From Methylopila sp. 73B (lineage in GTDB: Bacteria > Pseudomonadota > Alphaproteobacteria > Rhizobiales > Methylopilaceae): a DNA stretch of 64,000 nt. Position numbers and translations under genes: made by a program. Below the pieces are notes generated by a model. The model did no database searches. It was not told the DNA's origin and saw only the letters and a list, made by a program, of their open reading frames with translations. The stretch lies in the NCBI RefSeq assembly GCF_000526315.1, contig NZ_JAFV01000001.1, positions 3,784,501-3,848,500 on the forward strand, given 5' to 3'. Below are positions 10,051 to 17,777 of this stretch, one piece after another (positions within the stretch are counted from its first letter, which is position 1; every line of letters starts with the position of its first letter).

Positions 10051-11508
10051 ATGCGCGACCAGATCCGCACCAGCCCCTTCTTCCGCGAAGCCCTCCTGAT
10101 CGACGGCGCCTGGACCCCGGCCGACGGCGGCGTGACGCTGCCCGTGCACGACCCTGCGACCGGCGACGAGATCGGAACAGTTCCCCACGCGGGCGCGCCT
10201 GAGACCACGCGGGCGATCGAGGCCGCGAACCGCGCCTTTCCGGCCTGGGCGGCGCGCACCGCGGCTCACCGCGCCGCGCTGCTGCAGGCGCTTGCGGCCG
10301 ACATCCGCGGCAACGCCGACGCCCTCGCCGCCATGCTGACGCTGGAGCAGGGCAAGCCGCTCGCCGAGGCCAAGGGCGAGATCATGATCGGCGCGGCCTA
10401 CGTGCAGTGGTTCGCGGAGGAGGCGCGCCGGGTCCGCGGCGACGTCATCCCGTCGCCCTGGCCGGACCGCAAACTCTTCGTGACGCGCGAGCCGGTGGGC
10501 GTCGTGGGGGCCATCACGCCCTGGAACTTCCCGTTCTCGATGCTGGCCCGAAAGCTCGGCGCGGCGCTCGCCGCCGGCTGCACGGTGGTTGCGAAGCCCT
10601 CCGAGTTCACGCCCTACAGCGGCCTCGCCTGGGGCGTGCTCGCGGAGCGCGCCGGGATCCCCGCCGGCGTGGTCAACCTCGTCACCGGAGACGCGCCGGC
10701 GATCGGGAAAGCGCTCACGGACCATCCCGACGTGCGCAAGATCACCTTCACCGGCTCCACCCGCGTCGGAAAGCTGCTGAGCGAGCAGGCGGCGAAGGGC
10801 GTGAAGCGCGTCTCGATGGAGCTCGGCGGAAACGCGCCGTTCCTGGTGTTCGCTGACGCCGACCTCGACAAGGCGGTGGAGGGCGCCGTCGCCGCCAAGT
10901 ACCGCAACAGCGGCCAGACCTGCGTCTGCACCAATCGCTTCTACGTCGAGGCCTCGATCCATGACGCCTTCGCCGAGCGGCTGGCCACGCGGGCGAAGAC
11001 CCTCGTCGTCGGCTCCGGCTTCACCGAGGGCGCGCTGCAGGGGCCGCTGATCAACGACGCCGCGCTCGCCAAGGTGGAGGCCCATGTGGCGGACGCGCTG
11101 GAGAAGGGCGGCCGTCTGCTCACGGGCGGCCGCCGCCATGCGCTTGGCGGCACCTTCTACGAGCCGACGGTGATTTCAGGCGGCCACGCCGGCATGACGG
11201 TGGCGCGCGACGAGACCTTTGGGCCGCTCGCGGTGTTGATCCCGTTCGAGACCGAGGCCGAGGCGATCTCCGCCGCCAACGCCACCGAGTACGGGCTCGC
11301 CGCCTACCTCTACACCCGCGACCTCGCCCGCGCGTTCCGGGTCTCCGGCGCGCTGAAGTACGGCATGGTCGGCGTCAACGACGGCGTCATCACCACCGAG
11401 GTCGCGCCGTTCGGCGGCGTCAAGGAAAGCGGCATGGGCCGCGAAGGCTCGCACTACGCCTTGGACGACTATCTCGACATGAAATACCTCAGCATCGGCG
11501 GGCTATGA
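10051..11508 (+). CDS. gabD: NAD(P)-dependent succinate-semialdehyde dehydrogenase
   Basis: The 485-residue aldehyde dehydrogenase oxidises succinate semialdehyde to succinate in GABA and related catabolism. It has the ALDH signature MELGGNAPFLVF (general base Glu257), the nucleophile in NSGQTCVCTNRF (Cys291), the cofactor-binding GAITPWNFPFSM and FTGSTRVGK, and a C-terminal GGVKESGMGREGS motif that is typical of GabD-type enzymes. The start at 10051 follows AAGGACG. Context downstream of dadA suggests amino-acid carbon flow to the TCA cycle. A role on glutarate semialdehyde is also possible for this subfamily. Confidence 0.93.
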   Translation: MRDQIRTSPFFREALLIDGAWTPADGGVTLPVHDPATGDEIGTVPHAGAPETTRAIEAANRAFPAWAARTAAHRAALLQALAADIRGNADALAAMLTLEQGKPLAEAKGEIMIGAAYVQWFAEEARRVRGDVIPSPWPDRKLFVTREPVGVVGAITPWNFPFSMLARKLGAALAAGCTVVAKPSEFTPYSGLAWGVLAERAGIPAGVVNLVTGDAPAIGKALTDHPDVRKITFTGSTRVGKLLSEQAAKGVKRVSMELGGNAPFLVFADADLDKAVEGAVAAKYRNSGQTCVCTNRFYVEASIHDAFAERLATRAKTLVVGSGFTEGALQGPLINDAALAKVEAHVADALEKGGRLLTGGRRHALGGTFYEPTVISGGHAGMTVARDETFGPLAVLIPFETEAEAISAANATEYGLAAYLYTRDLARAFRVSGALKYGMVGVNDGVITTEVAPFGGVKESGMGREGSHYALDDYLDMKYLSIGGL

Positions 11509-11555
11509 CGCGAGTTCGTTAGCCGGCGTAACACCTCTGGCGTCAGCGCGTCTTG

Positions 11556-11771
11556 TCAGTCGCCGCCGCGAATGTCCGCCCAGGCCTCTTGGACGAGGCT
11601 CGTTGCAGTGACGAAGGCGGCGGTGACGACCAGGACCAGCAAGCTGAGGGCGGCTGCGACGAGCCAAAGCGGCAGGACGATCGGCAGGCCGATCAAAAAC
11701 GCGAGCCGCTGCGGCTTCGGCCGCGTCAACGGGTTGGAGCACACGGTTTCCAGCGCGCTTCGCACGTCCAT
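11556..11771 (-). CDS. Small membrane protein of unknown function
   Basis: The 71-residue product has a basic N-terminal segment (about residues 15-22) followed by one long, or two closely spaced, hydrophobic segments (about 23-58, LAFLIGLPIVLPLWLVAAALSL and following) and a short acidic end. No family is recognised. The opposite-strand frames here encode polar, low-information products, so this hydrophobic frame is the best candidate. It lies just downstream of and convergent with gabD. Confidence 0.55.
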   Translation of the reverse strand: MDVRSALETVCSNPLTRPKPQRLAFLIGLPIVLPLWLVAAALSLLVLVVTAAFVTATSLVQEAWADIRGGD

Positions 11772-12056
11772 CGCTTCGTCCTCCCATGCGCGTGGCCCGC
11801 TTCCGACGCCTGAGACGGCGAAGGGCGAGACACTTTGTCATTTGCTTATATCGAGACGAAGGAGTGATGGGAACGCGCATCGCCCGTGCTGCACAACTTT
11901 TGAGACGAAAACCCCGTCAGCTCGATGTCGAAAGACGTACGTCGCCTCCGTGCTCCTCAGAATTGGGAGAAGCGCGCGAATTTATAGGTGATCTTGTCGG
12001 CCGTTGCTGGGGGGCGGAACTCTTCGCGCGCCTAGATCTCCAGCCGGTGCGATGAG

Positions 12057-12446
12057 ATGATGCGAAGGCTTGTCTTGGGCTGCGTCTTCGTTGCGGCGCT
12101 CGCCGCGGCGGCGCGGCCGGCCTCCGCCCAGACCTCGATGAAGCCGACGCGCAGCGTGGTGCTGCTCGTCAACCGCAACAGCGGCATGTGCGCCGAGATC
12201 CCCGCCGTCGGCGCGGGGGTGGGCTCCGCCACCGTGCAAAACCGCTGCCTGGACCTCAGCCGCCAGCAGTGGCGCTTCAAGGCGATCGCCGGGGCGTACC
12301 GGATCGTCAACGCGACGAGCGGCATGGAGCACAGCGCCGGCCTGTTCGTGATCGACGCGAACGGCCTCCTCGTCGACCGGATTGCCCCGAGCGCCCCGCC
12401 CGAGGCCATCGCCGCCCGCCTGCGGCGTTGGATCGAAGGGGGCTGA
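12057..12446 (+). CDS. Exported protein with a partial ricin-B-like segment
   Basis: The 129-residue product has a Sec signal peptide (LVLGCVFVAALAAAARPASA, cleavage after about residue 25). Residues 33-90 resemble one lobe of a ricin-type beta-trefoil: VLLVNRNSGMCAEIP, a CLDLSRQQWRF stretch with the QxW motif, and GAYRIVNATSGM. A full beta-trefoil needs three such lobes and only one to one-and-a-half are present. The tail (LFVIDANGLLVDRIAP then an amphipathic helix) instead looks like the last strand-helix unit of a thioredoxin-like domain. It may therefore be a rearranged gene. It is the last chromosomal gene before the integrated element. Confidence 0.6.
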   Translation: MMRRLVLGCVFVAALAAAARPASAQTSMKPTRSVVLLVNRNSGMCAEIPAVGAGVGSATVQNRCLDLSRQQWRFKAIAGAYRIVNATSGMEHSAGLFVIDANGLLVDRIAPSAPPEAIAARLRRWIEGG

Positions 12447-12543
12447 GGGAGAAGGCGCGGGGCGCGCACGAACAGCGTCCCACCTGGAAAACCAAGTGGT
12501 CCACTTCGCGCTAACACGCTGATTATATGGAAACTTTAGCGCG

Positions 12544-12591
12544 TGGCGCTCCCAAGGGGACTCGAACCCCTGTTTTCGCCGTGAGAGGGCG
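12544..12591. repeat. Left attachment repeat (tRNA-Glu 3' fragment)
   Basis: Identical to 22731-22778 over 48 bp. It contains the tRNA CCA end, acceptor 3' strand, T arm and the anticodon arm up to the 5' side of the anticodon stem. The sequence diverges immediately outside, so no functional tRNA is encoded here. Confidence 0.92.
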
Positions 12592-12612
12592 CAGTTCCGG
12601 GCTGCCCAGCTA

Positions 12613-12735
12613 CCCCCGCAAACCCCCGCAAACTCGCCAAAACCCAACAGTATCAGGGAATACACTAGGTTGCGGCGCGCGCACGTTGCCACTAGCCCGC
12701 GCACGTTTGCCCCGCTATATTAGGCTGGCATTAGG
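12613..12735. repeat. Left-end arm region with short direct repeats
   Basis: Inside the left repeat lie two adjacent CCCCCGCAAA copies (12613-12622, 12623-12632), two near-identical GCGCACGTTGCC/GCGCACGTTTGCC copies (about 12679-12690 and 12699-12711), and TATATTAGGCTGGCATTAGG (12716-12735). The last has a partner at 22656-22674 near the right end in the same orientation. These are plausible arm-type integrase or excisionase sites; this is inference from position and repetition. Confidence 0.5.
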
Positions 12736-12755
12736 TCGATAGCGAGGGCTGGGCA

Positions 12756-14057
12756 GTGGCCAGGACGGTTCGGGACGCGAAGATGGACACGCGGACGGCG
12801 CGGATGCGCCTTCCCGTGGGGGCGAAGCCGCAGTGGAAGACGCTGGTGCCGGGGAAGCTCCACCTCGGCTATCGCCGCCGCCGCGCCGACGCCCCCGGCA
12901 CCTGGATCGCCCGGCGCTACGTCGGGCTCGACGCGGGCGGGCAGGGTCGCTACGGCGAGACCACGCTGGGCCTCGCCGACGACTTCCGGGACGCCGACGG
13001 TGCTGAGGTGCTGAGCTACGCCGAGGCGCAGCGCGCGGCCCACGCGCTCGCCGCGGCCGGGCGCGAGGAGAAGAGCCGGTCGCTGACGGTGCGCGACGCG
13101 ACGGACGCCTACCTCGCCTTTCTTCGTGCGCAGAGGAAGTCGGCCGGGGACGCCGAGAGCCGCATCCGCACGCACATCCTGCCCGCGCTCGGCGCGCGCC
13201 GCGTCGACCAGCTCACCACGCCCGAGCTGGAGCGCTGGATGCACGCCATGGCCAAGGAGCCGGCGCGCATCCGGACGCGGCCGGGGGAGGAGCAGCGCTT
13301 TCGCGCGCCCCCGGCGGACGCCGACGCGCAGCGCGGCCGCCACGCCACGGTCAACCGCACCGTCACCGTGCTGAAGGCCGCGCTGAACCGCGCGCACGAG
13401 CACCGCCTCGTCGCCGACGACACCGCGTGGCGGCTGCTCAGGCCCTTCCGCGCGGCGGACGCGGCCCGGCCGGGCTTCCTCCCCGCAGACGAGGTCAGGC
13501 GCTTCCTCGAAGCCGCCGACGAGCCCTCCGGCTTCCGCCGGCTGGCGACGGCGGCGCTCCTGACGGGCTGCCGCTACGGCGAGCTCTGCGCGCTGCGCGT
13601 CGGCGACTACGCCCGCGGCCAGATCGCCATCCGCGACAGCAAGTCCGGCAGGCCGCGCGTCGTCCGCCTGAGCGACGAGGGGCGGGCGTTCTTCGCCGGG
13701 CTGGCCGAGGGCCGGGGGGGCGACGAGCCCATGCTGACCCGCGCGGACGGCGAGGCCTGGGGGCCGTCGCACCAGATAAGGCCGACGGCGGCGGCCTGCG
13801 CGAGAGCGGGGCTGAGGCCAATCAACTTCCATGCGCTGCGCCACACGTGGGCGTCGCTGTCGATCATGTCCGGGATGCCGCTGCTGGTCGTGGCCGGCAA
13901 CCTCGGCCACACCGACACGCGCATGGTGGAGAAGCACTACGGCCACCTCGCCGAGAGCTACGTCGACGAGGAAATCCGCCGTCACGCGCCGCGCCTCGGC
14001 CTCGCCGGCGGGGCCGCGGTGATCTCGCTGGACGAGCGGCGGAGCGGCGCGGCGTGA
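12756..14057 (+). CDS. int: Tyrosine-type site-specific integrase
   Basis: The 433-residue phage-type tyrosine recombinase catalyses integration and excision at the tRNA-Glu site. The catalytic set is visible: Arg273 in TGCRYGEL, Lys about 296 in the following beta-hairpin, His359 and Arg362 in HALRHTW, His385 in GNLGHTDTRM, and nucleophile Tyr395 in EKHYGHL. Residues about 110-170 form the core-binding SAM-like domain. An N-terminal arm-binding domain occupies about 30-95. It starts with GTG, 164 bp inside the left att repeat, with a repeated arm motif just upstream. The stop overlaps the next gene's GTG by four bases. Confidence 0.95.
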   Translation: MARTVRDAKMDTRTARMRLPVGAKPQWKTLVPGKLHLGYRRRRADAPGTWIARRYVGLDAGGQGRYGETTLGLADDFRDADGAEVLSYAEAQRAAHALAAAGREEKSRSLTVRDATDAYLAFLRAQRKSAGDAESRIRTHILPALGARRVDQLTTPELERWMHAMAKEPARIRTRPGEEQRFRAPPADADAQRGRHATVNRTVTVLKAALNRAHEHRLVADDTAWRLLRPFRAADAARPGFLPADEVRRFLEAADEPSGFRRLATAALLTGCRYGELCALRVGDYARGQIAIRDSKSGRPRVVRLSDEGRAFFAGLAEGRGGDEPMLTRADGEAWGPSHQIRPTAAACARAGLRPINFHALRHTWASLSIMSGMPLLVVAGNLGHTDTRMVEKHYGHLAESYVDEEIRRHAPRLGLAGGAAVISLDERRSGAA

Positions 14058-14620
14058 CCCGCCCCCCGAGCTTCGCCAAGGCCTCCGACGAGGAACTTGC
14101 CGAGTTCGTGCGCGAGCGCGTCGAGCTGTGGGCATGGCCGCAGGAGCCACTGAGGATGGCCGAGAAGAACGCTCTCGGCGACGCGATGCTCAGTAGCGGC
14201 AAGGCGGGAGAGCGCTGGACGGCGGTCGCCGCTGCGCTGGCGAACGCCGACTGCTCGCCAGGGTTCAGGCGCGCGGTGGCCGACCTCATTCTGGCCAACG
14301 CATTTCACCCCCGGACCCGGTTTGTAGCCGCGGCGCGCGATCAAGTGATCATGGCGAGCAACTATCGCGAGGTCTACGAGTGTCTGAGGATCGCGTATCC
14401 CGAGCAGACGACCCCCCTGATCTACAGGCGGGCGGAAGTGGTGACGGCCATGCTCACAACGTTCGACCCGCCCGAGGAGGTGGGCGGCATGTCGGTTGTG
14501 GTGGCGGGGGAGGCCACGCCGGACGAGGTGACTTGCGCGCGGCTGAAGTTCGACGACGACCGCAGCTTGCGAGTCGCAAGACTGTTCATAAGGCTGAACG
14601 ACGCGCCGTTTATCGACTGA
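14054..14620 (+). CDS. Unknown protein translationally coupled to the integrase
   Basis: The 188-residue product starts at a GTG that overlaps the integrase stop (GTGA). It begins with an acidic helical stretch (SDEELAEFVRERVELWAWP), followed by predicted helices with AAALANADCSPGFRRAVADLI, and a C-terminal alpha/beta part ending LFIRLNDAPFID. There is no signal peptide, membrane segment or metal motif. I recognise no family. Coupling to int suggests a role in integration control or early element functions, but this is only context. Confidence 0.7.
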   Translation: MTRPPSFAKASDEELAEFVRERVELWAWPQEPLRMAEKNALGDAMLSSGKAGERWTAVAAALANADCSPGFRRAVADLILANAFHPRTRFVAAARDQVIMASNYREVYECLRIAYPEQTTPLIYRRAEVVTAMLTTFDPPEEVGGMSVVVAGEATPDEVTCARLKFDDDRSLRVARLFIRLNDAPFID

Positions 14621-14643
14621 GTAAATTTAACGCCGCCTACTAC

Positions 14644-14657
14644 CGCGTTTAAACGCG
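14644..14657. promoter_or_regulatory. 14-bp perfect palindrome upstream of the regulator gene
   Basis: CGCGTTTAAACGCG is a perfect palindrome in an AT-richer gap, four bases upstream of a sigma-70-like -35 element. This is a good position for an operator controlling the AlpA-to-primase gene string. Confidence 0.5.
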
Positions 14658-14661
14658 TCAA

Positions 14662-14690
14662 TTTACGCACAAACGGCTGCCGCCTATACT
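14662..14690 (+). promoter_or_regulatory. Sigma-70-like promoter of the AlpA-like gene
   Basis: TTTACG (14662-14667) and TATACT (14685-14690) are separated by exactly 17 bases. Transcription would start near 14697 and run into the SD (14713-14717) of the AlpA-like gene. Confidence 0.6.
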
Positions 14691-14723
14691 TGGACCAACG
14701 TGGCAAAAGCACGGAGGTCGCAG

Positions 14724-15107
14724 GTGCCAGTTACAGACAGTATCGTAGTAGCAAGCAACGATGGCGCGAAGGTCGCCGACAGCGTAGTTCGGATGCGCGC
14801 ATCGGGCGCGCCGGTCAAGCCTAAGGGGGTCGCTGTACTGCCCAAGGACCCGCGGCAGGCGCTGACGGTACCCCAGTTCTGCACGGCGGTCGGCATCTCG
14901 CGCTGCGGCTACTACAAGCTGAAGGCGCAGGGCCTCGGCCCGCGCGAGATGCGGCTGGGCGCGTCGGTGCGCATCAGCCCCGAGGCGCTGCTCGACTGGC
15001 AGCGCGAGCGCGAGAGCCCGACCGGGGCCGAGGCCGAGGCCCGGCTCCAGAACGAGAAGCGGGCGCGGGAGCGGGCGCGCCGCGCCGTCGCGGCGGTGGC
15101 GCGATGA
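14724..15107 (+). CDS. AlpA/excisionase-like helix-turn-helix protein
   Basis: The 127-residue product has a central MerR/AlpA-type winged-helix segment at about residues 47-85: LTVPQFCTAVGISRCGYYKL, then a wing with GPREMRLGASVRISPEALLDW. The C-terminal 35 residues are a highly charged Arg/Glu helix. Such proteins in satellites and integrative elements act as excisionase or as activators of excision and replication genes. The frame is open from GTG 14700, but GGAGG at 14713-14717 sits six bases before GTG 14724, so the later start is favoured. The TGA overlaps the next ATG (ATGA). Confidence 0.7.
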   Translation: MPVTDSIVVASNDGAKVADSVVRMRASGAPVKPKGVAVLPKDPRQALTVPQFCTAVGISRCGYYKLKAQGLGPREMRLGASVRISPEALLDWQRERESPTGAEAEARLQNEKRARERARRAVAAVAR

Positions 15108-15367
15108 GGCCCCGGGACAGGAGGTCGGGCGCGCCGGCCCCTCGGCTGATCAGCACCAGCGTGGGTCAGGACGACCTGATCCGCCTGCTGGCGACCCGGA
15201 ACCCGCATCGGAGGGGAACCCCGGCCCACGACCGCCATCGGCGGATCACCAGCGGCATGCGGGTGAGGGACTACGTGGCGCTTTCGCCGGTCCGGCGCGA
15301 CGCGCTGGCCGAGCTGGTCGTCGCGCAGCGGATGGGCGTGATCGGCTTCGAGAGAGCGGCCCGATGA
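15104..15367 (+). CDS. Tandem paralogue 1 of a small unknown family
   Basis: The 87-residue basic protein is coupled to the AlpA-like gene by an ATGA overlap and to the next gene by another. After a variable N-terminus, it shares with the next two genes a core of about 65 residues: (Q)DDLI at about 21, NPH near 33, a spaced AH..H motif, (G)MRVRDYVAL, A.AEL, and a final G-V-I-G-F. The conserved Asn-Pro-His and paired histidines are invariant in all three copies and could form a metal or active site. No known domain is recognised, and there is no signal peptide or membrane helix. Confidence 0.7.
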   Translation: MRPRDRRSGAPAPRLISTSVGQDDLIRLLATRNPHRRGTPAHDRHRRITSGMRVRDYVALSPVRRDALAELVVAQRMGVIGFERAAR

Positions 15368-15624
15368 CCCGGCCGATGCGCGAGCACGACCAGGCCCAGC
15401 TGCTGACCAGCGGGGTCCGTCAGGACGACATCATCGTGCTGCGGAGCCGCGACAACCCGCATCCCGAGTGGACCAAGGCCCACGGCCACCACGACCGGCT
15501 GCGGACGGGCATGCGCGTGAGCGACTACGTCGCGCTCTGCCCAGACAGGACCACGGCCCTCGCGGAGCTGGCGTTCGCCCATCGCCGGGGGATCGTCGGG
15601 TTCGTTGCGGGGCCGTCGCGATGA
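15364..15624 (+). CDS. Tandem paralogue 2 of a small unknown family
   Basis: The 86-residue member of the three-gene tandem set begins with the ATG of an ATGA overlap. It shares QDDIIVL, DNPHPEWTKAH, a following H, GMRVSDYVAL, LAEL and GIVGF with its neighbours. It is closest to paralogue 1 in the C-terminal half and to paralogue 3 in having Pro after NPH and a P-D after the DYVAL motif. The divergence between copies at protein level, with the motif kept, suggests that each is functional rather than a recent duplication. Confidence 0.7.
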   Translation: MTRPMREHDQAQLLTSGVRQDDIIVLRSRDNPHPEWTKAHGHHDRLRTGMRVSDYVALCPDRTTALAELAFAHRRGIVGFVAGPSR

Positions 15625-15884
15625 GCGGCGCGGACGAGGCCGAGCCGGCGGACGTGATCCTGCCGACGGGCGACCCGCGGCTGATGGACGTCATCGTCCT
15701 GACGAGCCTGGCCAACCCGCATCCGCCCTACACCGCGGCGCACGCGCGCCACGAGAGCCTGCGGGTCGTGACCAGCGTGCACGAGTACGTGGCGCTGGCC
15801 CCCGACCCCGACACGGCGATGGACGAGCTGACCGTCGCCTACCAGCGGCACCTCATCAACTTCGGATGGGCGACGCGGCACTGA
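15621..15884 (+). CDS. Tandem paralogue 3 of a small unknown family
   Basis: The 87-residue third copy begins at the ATGA overlap (15621). It keeps LMDVIVL, ANPHPPYTAAHARH, VHEYVAL (Glu for Asp), AMDELTVAY and a terminal INFGWATRH where the others end in GF. Its N-terminus is more acidic than those of the other two. It ends 14 bp before a strong hairpin, after which the primase gene begins. Function is unknown; the set may form a hetero-oligomer given strict coupling. Confidence 0.7.
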   Translation: MSGADEAEPADVILPTGDPRLMDVIVLTSLANPHPPYTAAHARHESLRVVTSVHEYVALAPDPDTAMDELTVAYQRHLINFGWATRH

Positions 15885-15897
15885 TCCAAGAAGTACC

Positions 15898-15930
15898 CTC
15901 CGGCCCGCTGCAGAGGAAAGCGGGCCGGAG
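15898..15930 (+). terminator. Strong hairpin between the paralogue string and the primase gene
   Basis: CTCCGGCCCGCT and AGCGGGCCGGAG form a perfect 12-bp stem with a nine-base loop. No T-tract follows, so it may slow transcription, stabilise an mRNA end or be a protein site rather than an intrinsic terminator. Confidence 0.45.
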
Positions 15931-16011
15931 AGGCTTCCCATCCGCCGCCAGCCAGGCGCGGGAGGATCATCAGCGTACTTGGTCACGGCACACCTAGAAG
16001 GGTAGTATAGC

Positions 16012-17772
16012 GTGGAAGACATGGCACGTAAAGCCGCGGCGGACGACTGCGCGACCGCGGAGAACTACACTGAATCTACTTCGAACGCCAGTGCACCTCG
16101 CGCTGCGGACCCCCCGGCACCTGCGGACGCGCCCGAGACGCCCGAGGCGCGGCTCCTCGCGCTGTTCCGGGGGGCCGAGACGCATCACGGCACGTACGAC
16201 GCCGCGGCCGTCGCGGCGCAGGAGCCGGCCGCCGGGGCGAAGGTCGAGATCAAGGACGTCGGCGGCGGCGTGCGGACGCTCAAGGAGCCGCCGACCGCGG
16301 AGATGTGGCGTCGTCACCTCGCCGGCGAGCGCCCGCTCGGCGTCAGCCCCGTCAGGGCGGACGGCACGGCGAGCTGGGGCGCGATCGACGTCGACAAGTA
16401 CGACGGCGACGCCGCCGAGCGCCTGAGGGGCCTTGCCGCCCGCGCGGCCGAGATGCGGCTGCCGCTGATCGTCTGCCGGTCGAAGTCGGGCGGCGCGCAC
16501 CTCTACCTCTTTCTGACGGAGCCGGTGTCCGCGGAAAAGGTTCAGGCGGCGCTTCGCGGATGCCTGCGGTCCCTTGGCCTCCTGGACGACACGGAGATCT
16601 TCCCCAAGAAGGCCGAGCCGAACCGGAGCGGCTGGATCAACATGCCGTACTTCCGCTCCGGGCCGGAGGGCGACGCCGGCGACCGGTTCGCGCTCAAGCC
16701 CGACGGGCTCGAGATGACCGTGCACGAGTTCGCCGACGCGGCGGAGCGCGGGGCCGTGGCGCCGTCCGCGCTGGCGGCCCTCGCAGCCTCGTCGGCGCCC
16801 TCGGGGCGGCGGGCCTCGGCGGCGGCGTCCGGCGGCGGCGGAGGGGCCGGCGCGCCCGCGCAGGCGGAGGGCGCGGCCCATGCGGCGGCCGAGCTGAAGC
16901 GGCTTGCCGCGGAGCTTCGCGCCACGGCGGAGGGCGGCCGCAACGAGCGGCTCAACAGGGCCGGCTTCGCCATGGGGCCGATGGTTGCGGCCGGGTGGGT
17001 GGACCGGGGCTCCGTCTTGAACGCGCTCTCCGACGCCGCCCGCTCGGCGGGGATGGACTTTGACGAGATCGGCAGCACCCTGAATCGCGCCATCGACGAC
17101 GGCGCGGCGCGCGGTGCAGTGCCCGAGATCGGCGGCCTGCGCGTCGAGCGGGTCGTGTTCGTCGAGGGGGGCCGGGAGAAGCTCTGCGAGCTCACGCTGG
17201 CGCACGGCGATCTGCGCGGCGAGGTCAGCCTGCTCGCCACGCATGCCGTCTACTACAACCGGGTCAAGGAGCAGACCTACAGCCAGCTCGGCTGGGTTCC
17301 GCCGCCACAGAAGGCCGCCGAGTGGGAGCGGCTTCTGAGCGAGGCTTCTCGCGGGGCGGAGGTGCGGCAGGTCGAATCGGACAGCTCGGTGAGCGGTCTC
17401 GTGATGTACGACCTCTGCGAGTTTCTGAGGTCGCGCGGCAAGGCCGACAACAAGGAGGAGATCCTCTTGAAGAAGCCCTGGTACGACGACGTGGAGGGCA
17501 TGCACTACTTCCGCATGGTCGATCTCGCCGAGTTCCTGGAGAAGAAGTCGCGTCCGGAGTACCGCGGACTGACCCAGGTCGATCTGTCGAAGCATCTGAG
17601 GGCGGCGTGCGGGGGGGTCTCGCCCGGCGGTGGCGAGTCCAGGACCAAGAACCTTGGCAGCAAGGGTGGGGTGGTTCGAGTGCGCCGGGTGGCCGAGGCG
17701 GCTCTGGCGCCACGGGAGCTGGCGGAGGGCGAGGAGATCCCGCTGCCGCCCATCGCAACCTATCCGCTCTGA
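16012..17772 (+). CDS. Archaeo-eukaryotic-type primase (TOTE-like) without helicase domain
   Basis: The 586-residue product likely primes element replication. The AEP catalytic core lies at about residues 45-215: metal motif I in AIDVDKYDGD (Asp126, Asp128), motif II in SKSGGAHLYLF (Ser157, His163), and motif III around EIFPKK (about 195-200). This arrangement resembles the primase domain of TOTE systems. After an Ala/Gly-rich linker (255-290), residues 305-365 carry a PriCT-like segment (GRNERLNRAGFAMG, then STLNRAIDDG) usual in phage and satellite primases. The last 150 residues look like a winged-helix part. No Walker A is present, so a helicase must come from elsewhere. The start is GTG 16012; ATG 16021 is an alternative. 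Confidence 0.75.
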   Translation: MEDMARKAAADDCATAENYTESTSNASAPRAADPPAPADAPETPEARLLALFRGAETHHGTYDAAAVAAQEPAAGAKVEIKDVGGGVRTLKEPPTAEMWRRHLAGERPLGVSPVRADGTASWGAIDVDKYDGDAAERLRGLAARAAEMRLPLIVCRSKSGGAHLYLFLTEPVSAEKVQAALRGCLRSLGLLDDTEIFPKKAEPNRSGWINMPYFRSGPEGDAGDRFALKPDGLEMTVHEFADAAERGAVAPSALAALAASSAPSGRRASAAASGGGGGAGAPAQAEGAAHAAAELKRLAAELRATAEGGRNERLNRAGFAMGPMVAAGWVDRGSVLNALSDAARSAGMDFDEIGSTLNRAIDDGAARGAVPEIGGLRVERVVFVEGGREKLCELTLAHGDLRGEVSLLATHAVYYNRVKEQTYSQLGWVPPPQKAAEWERLLSEASRGAEVRQVESDSSVSGLVMYDLCEFLRSRGKADNKEEILLKKPWYDDVEGMHYFRMVDLAEFLEKKSRPEYRGLTQVDLSKHLRAACGGVSPGGGESRTKNLGSKGGVVRVRRVAEAALAPRELAEGEEIPLPPIATYPL

Positions 17773-17777
17773 GTCGC

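Noticed and set aside
12544-12591. A second tRNA-Glu gene at the left repeat
   Set aside because: Only the 3' part matches; the D arm and acceptor 5' strand are missing.
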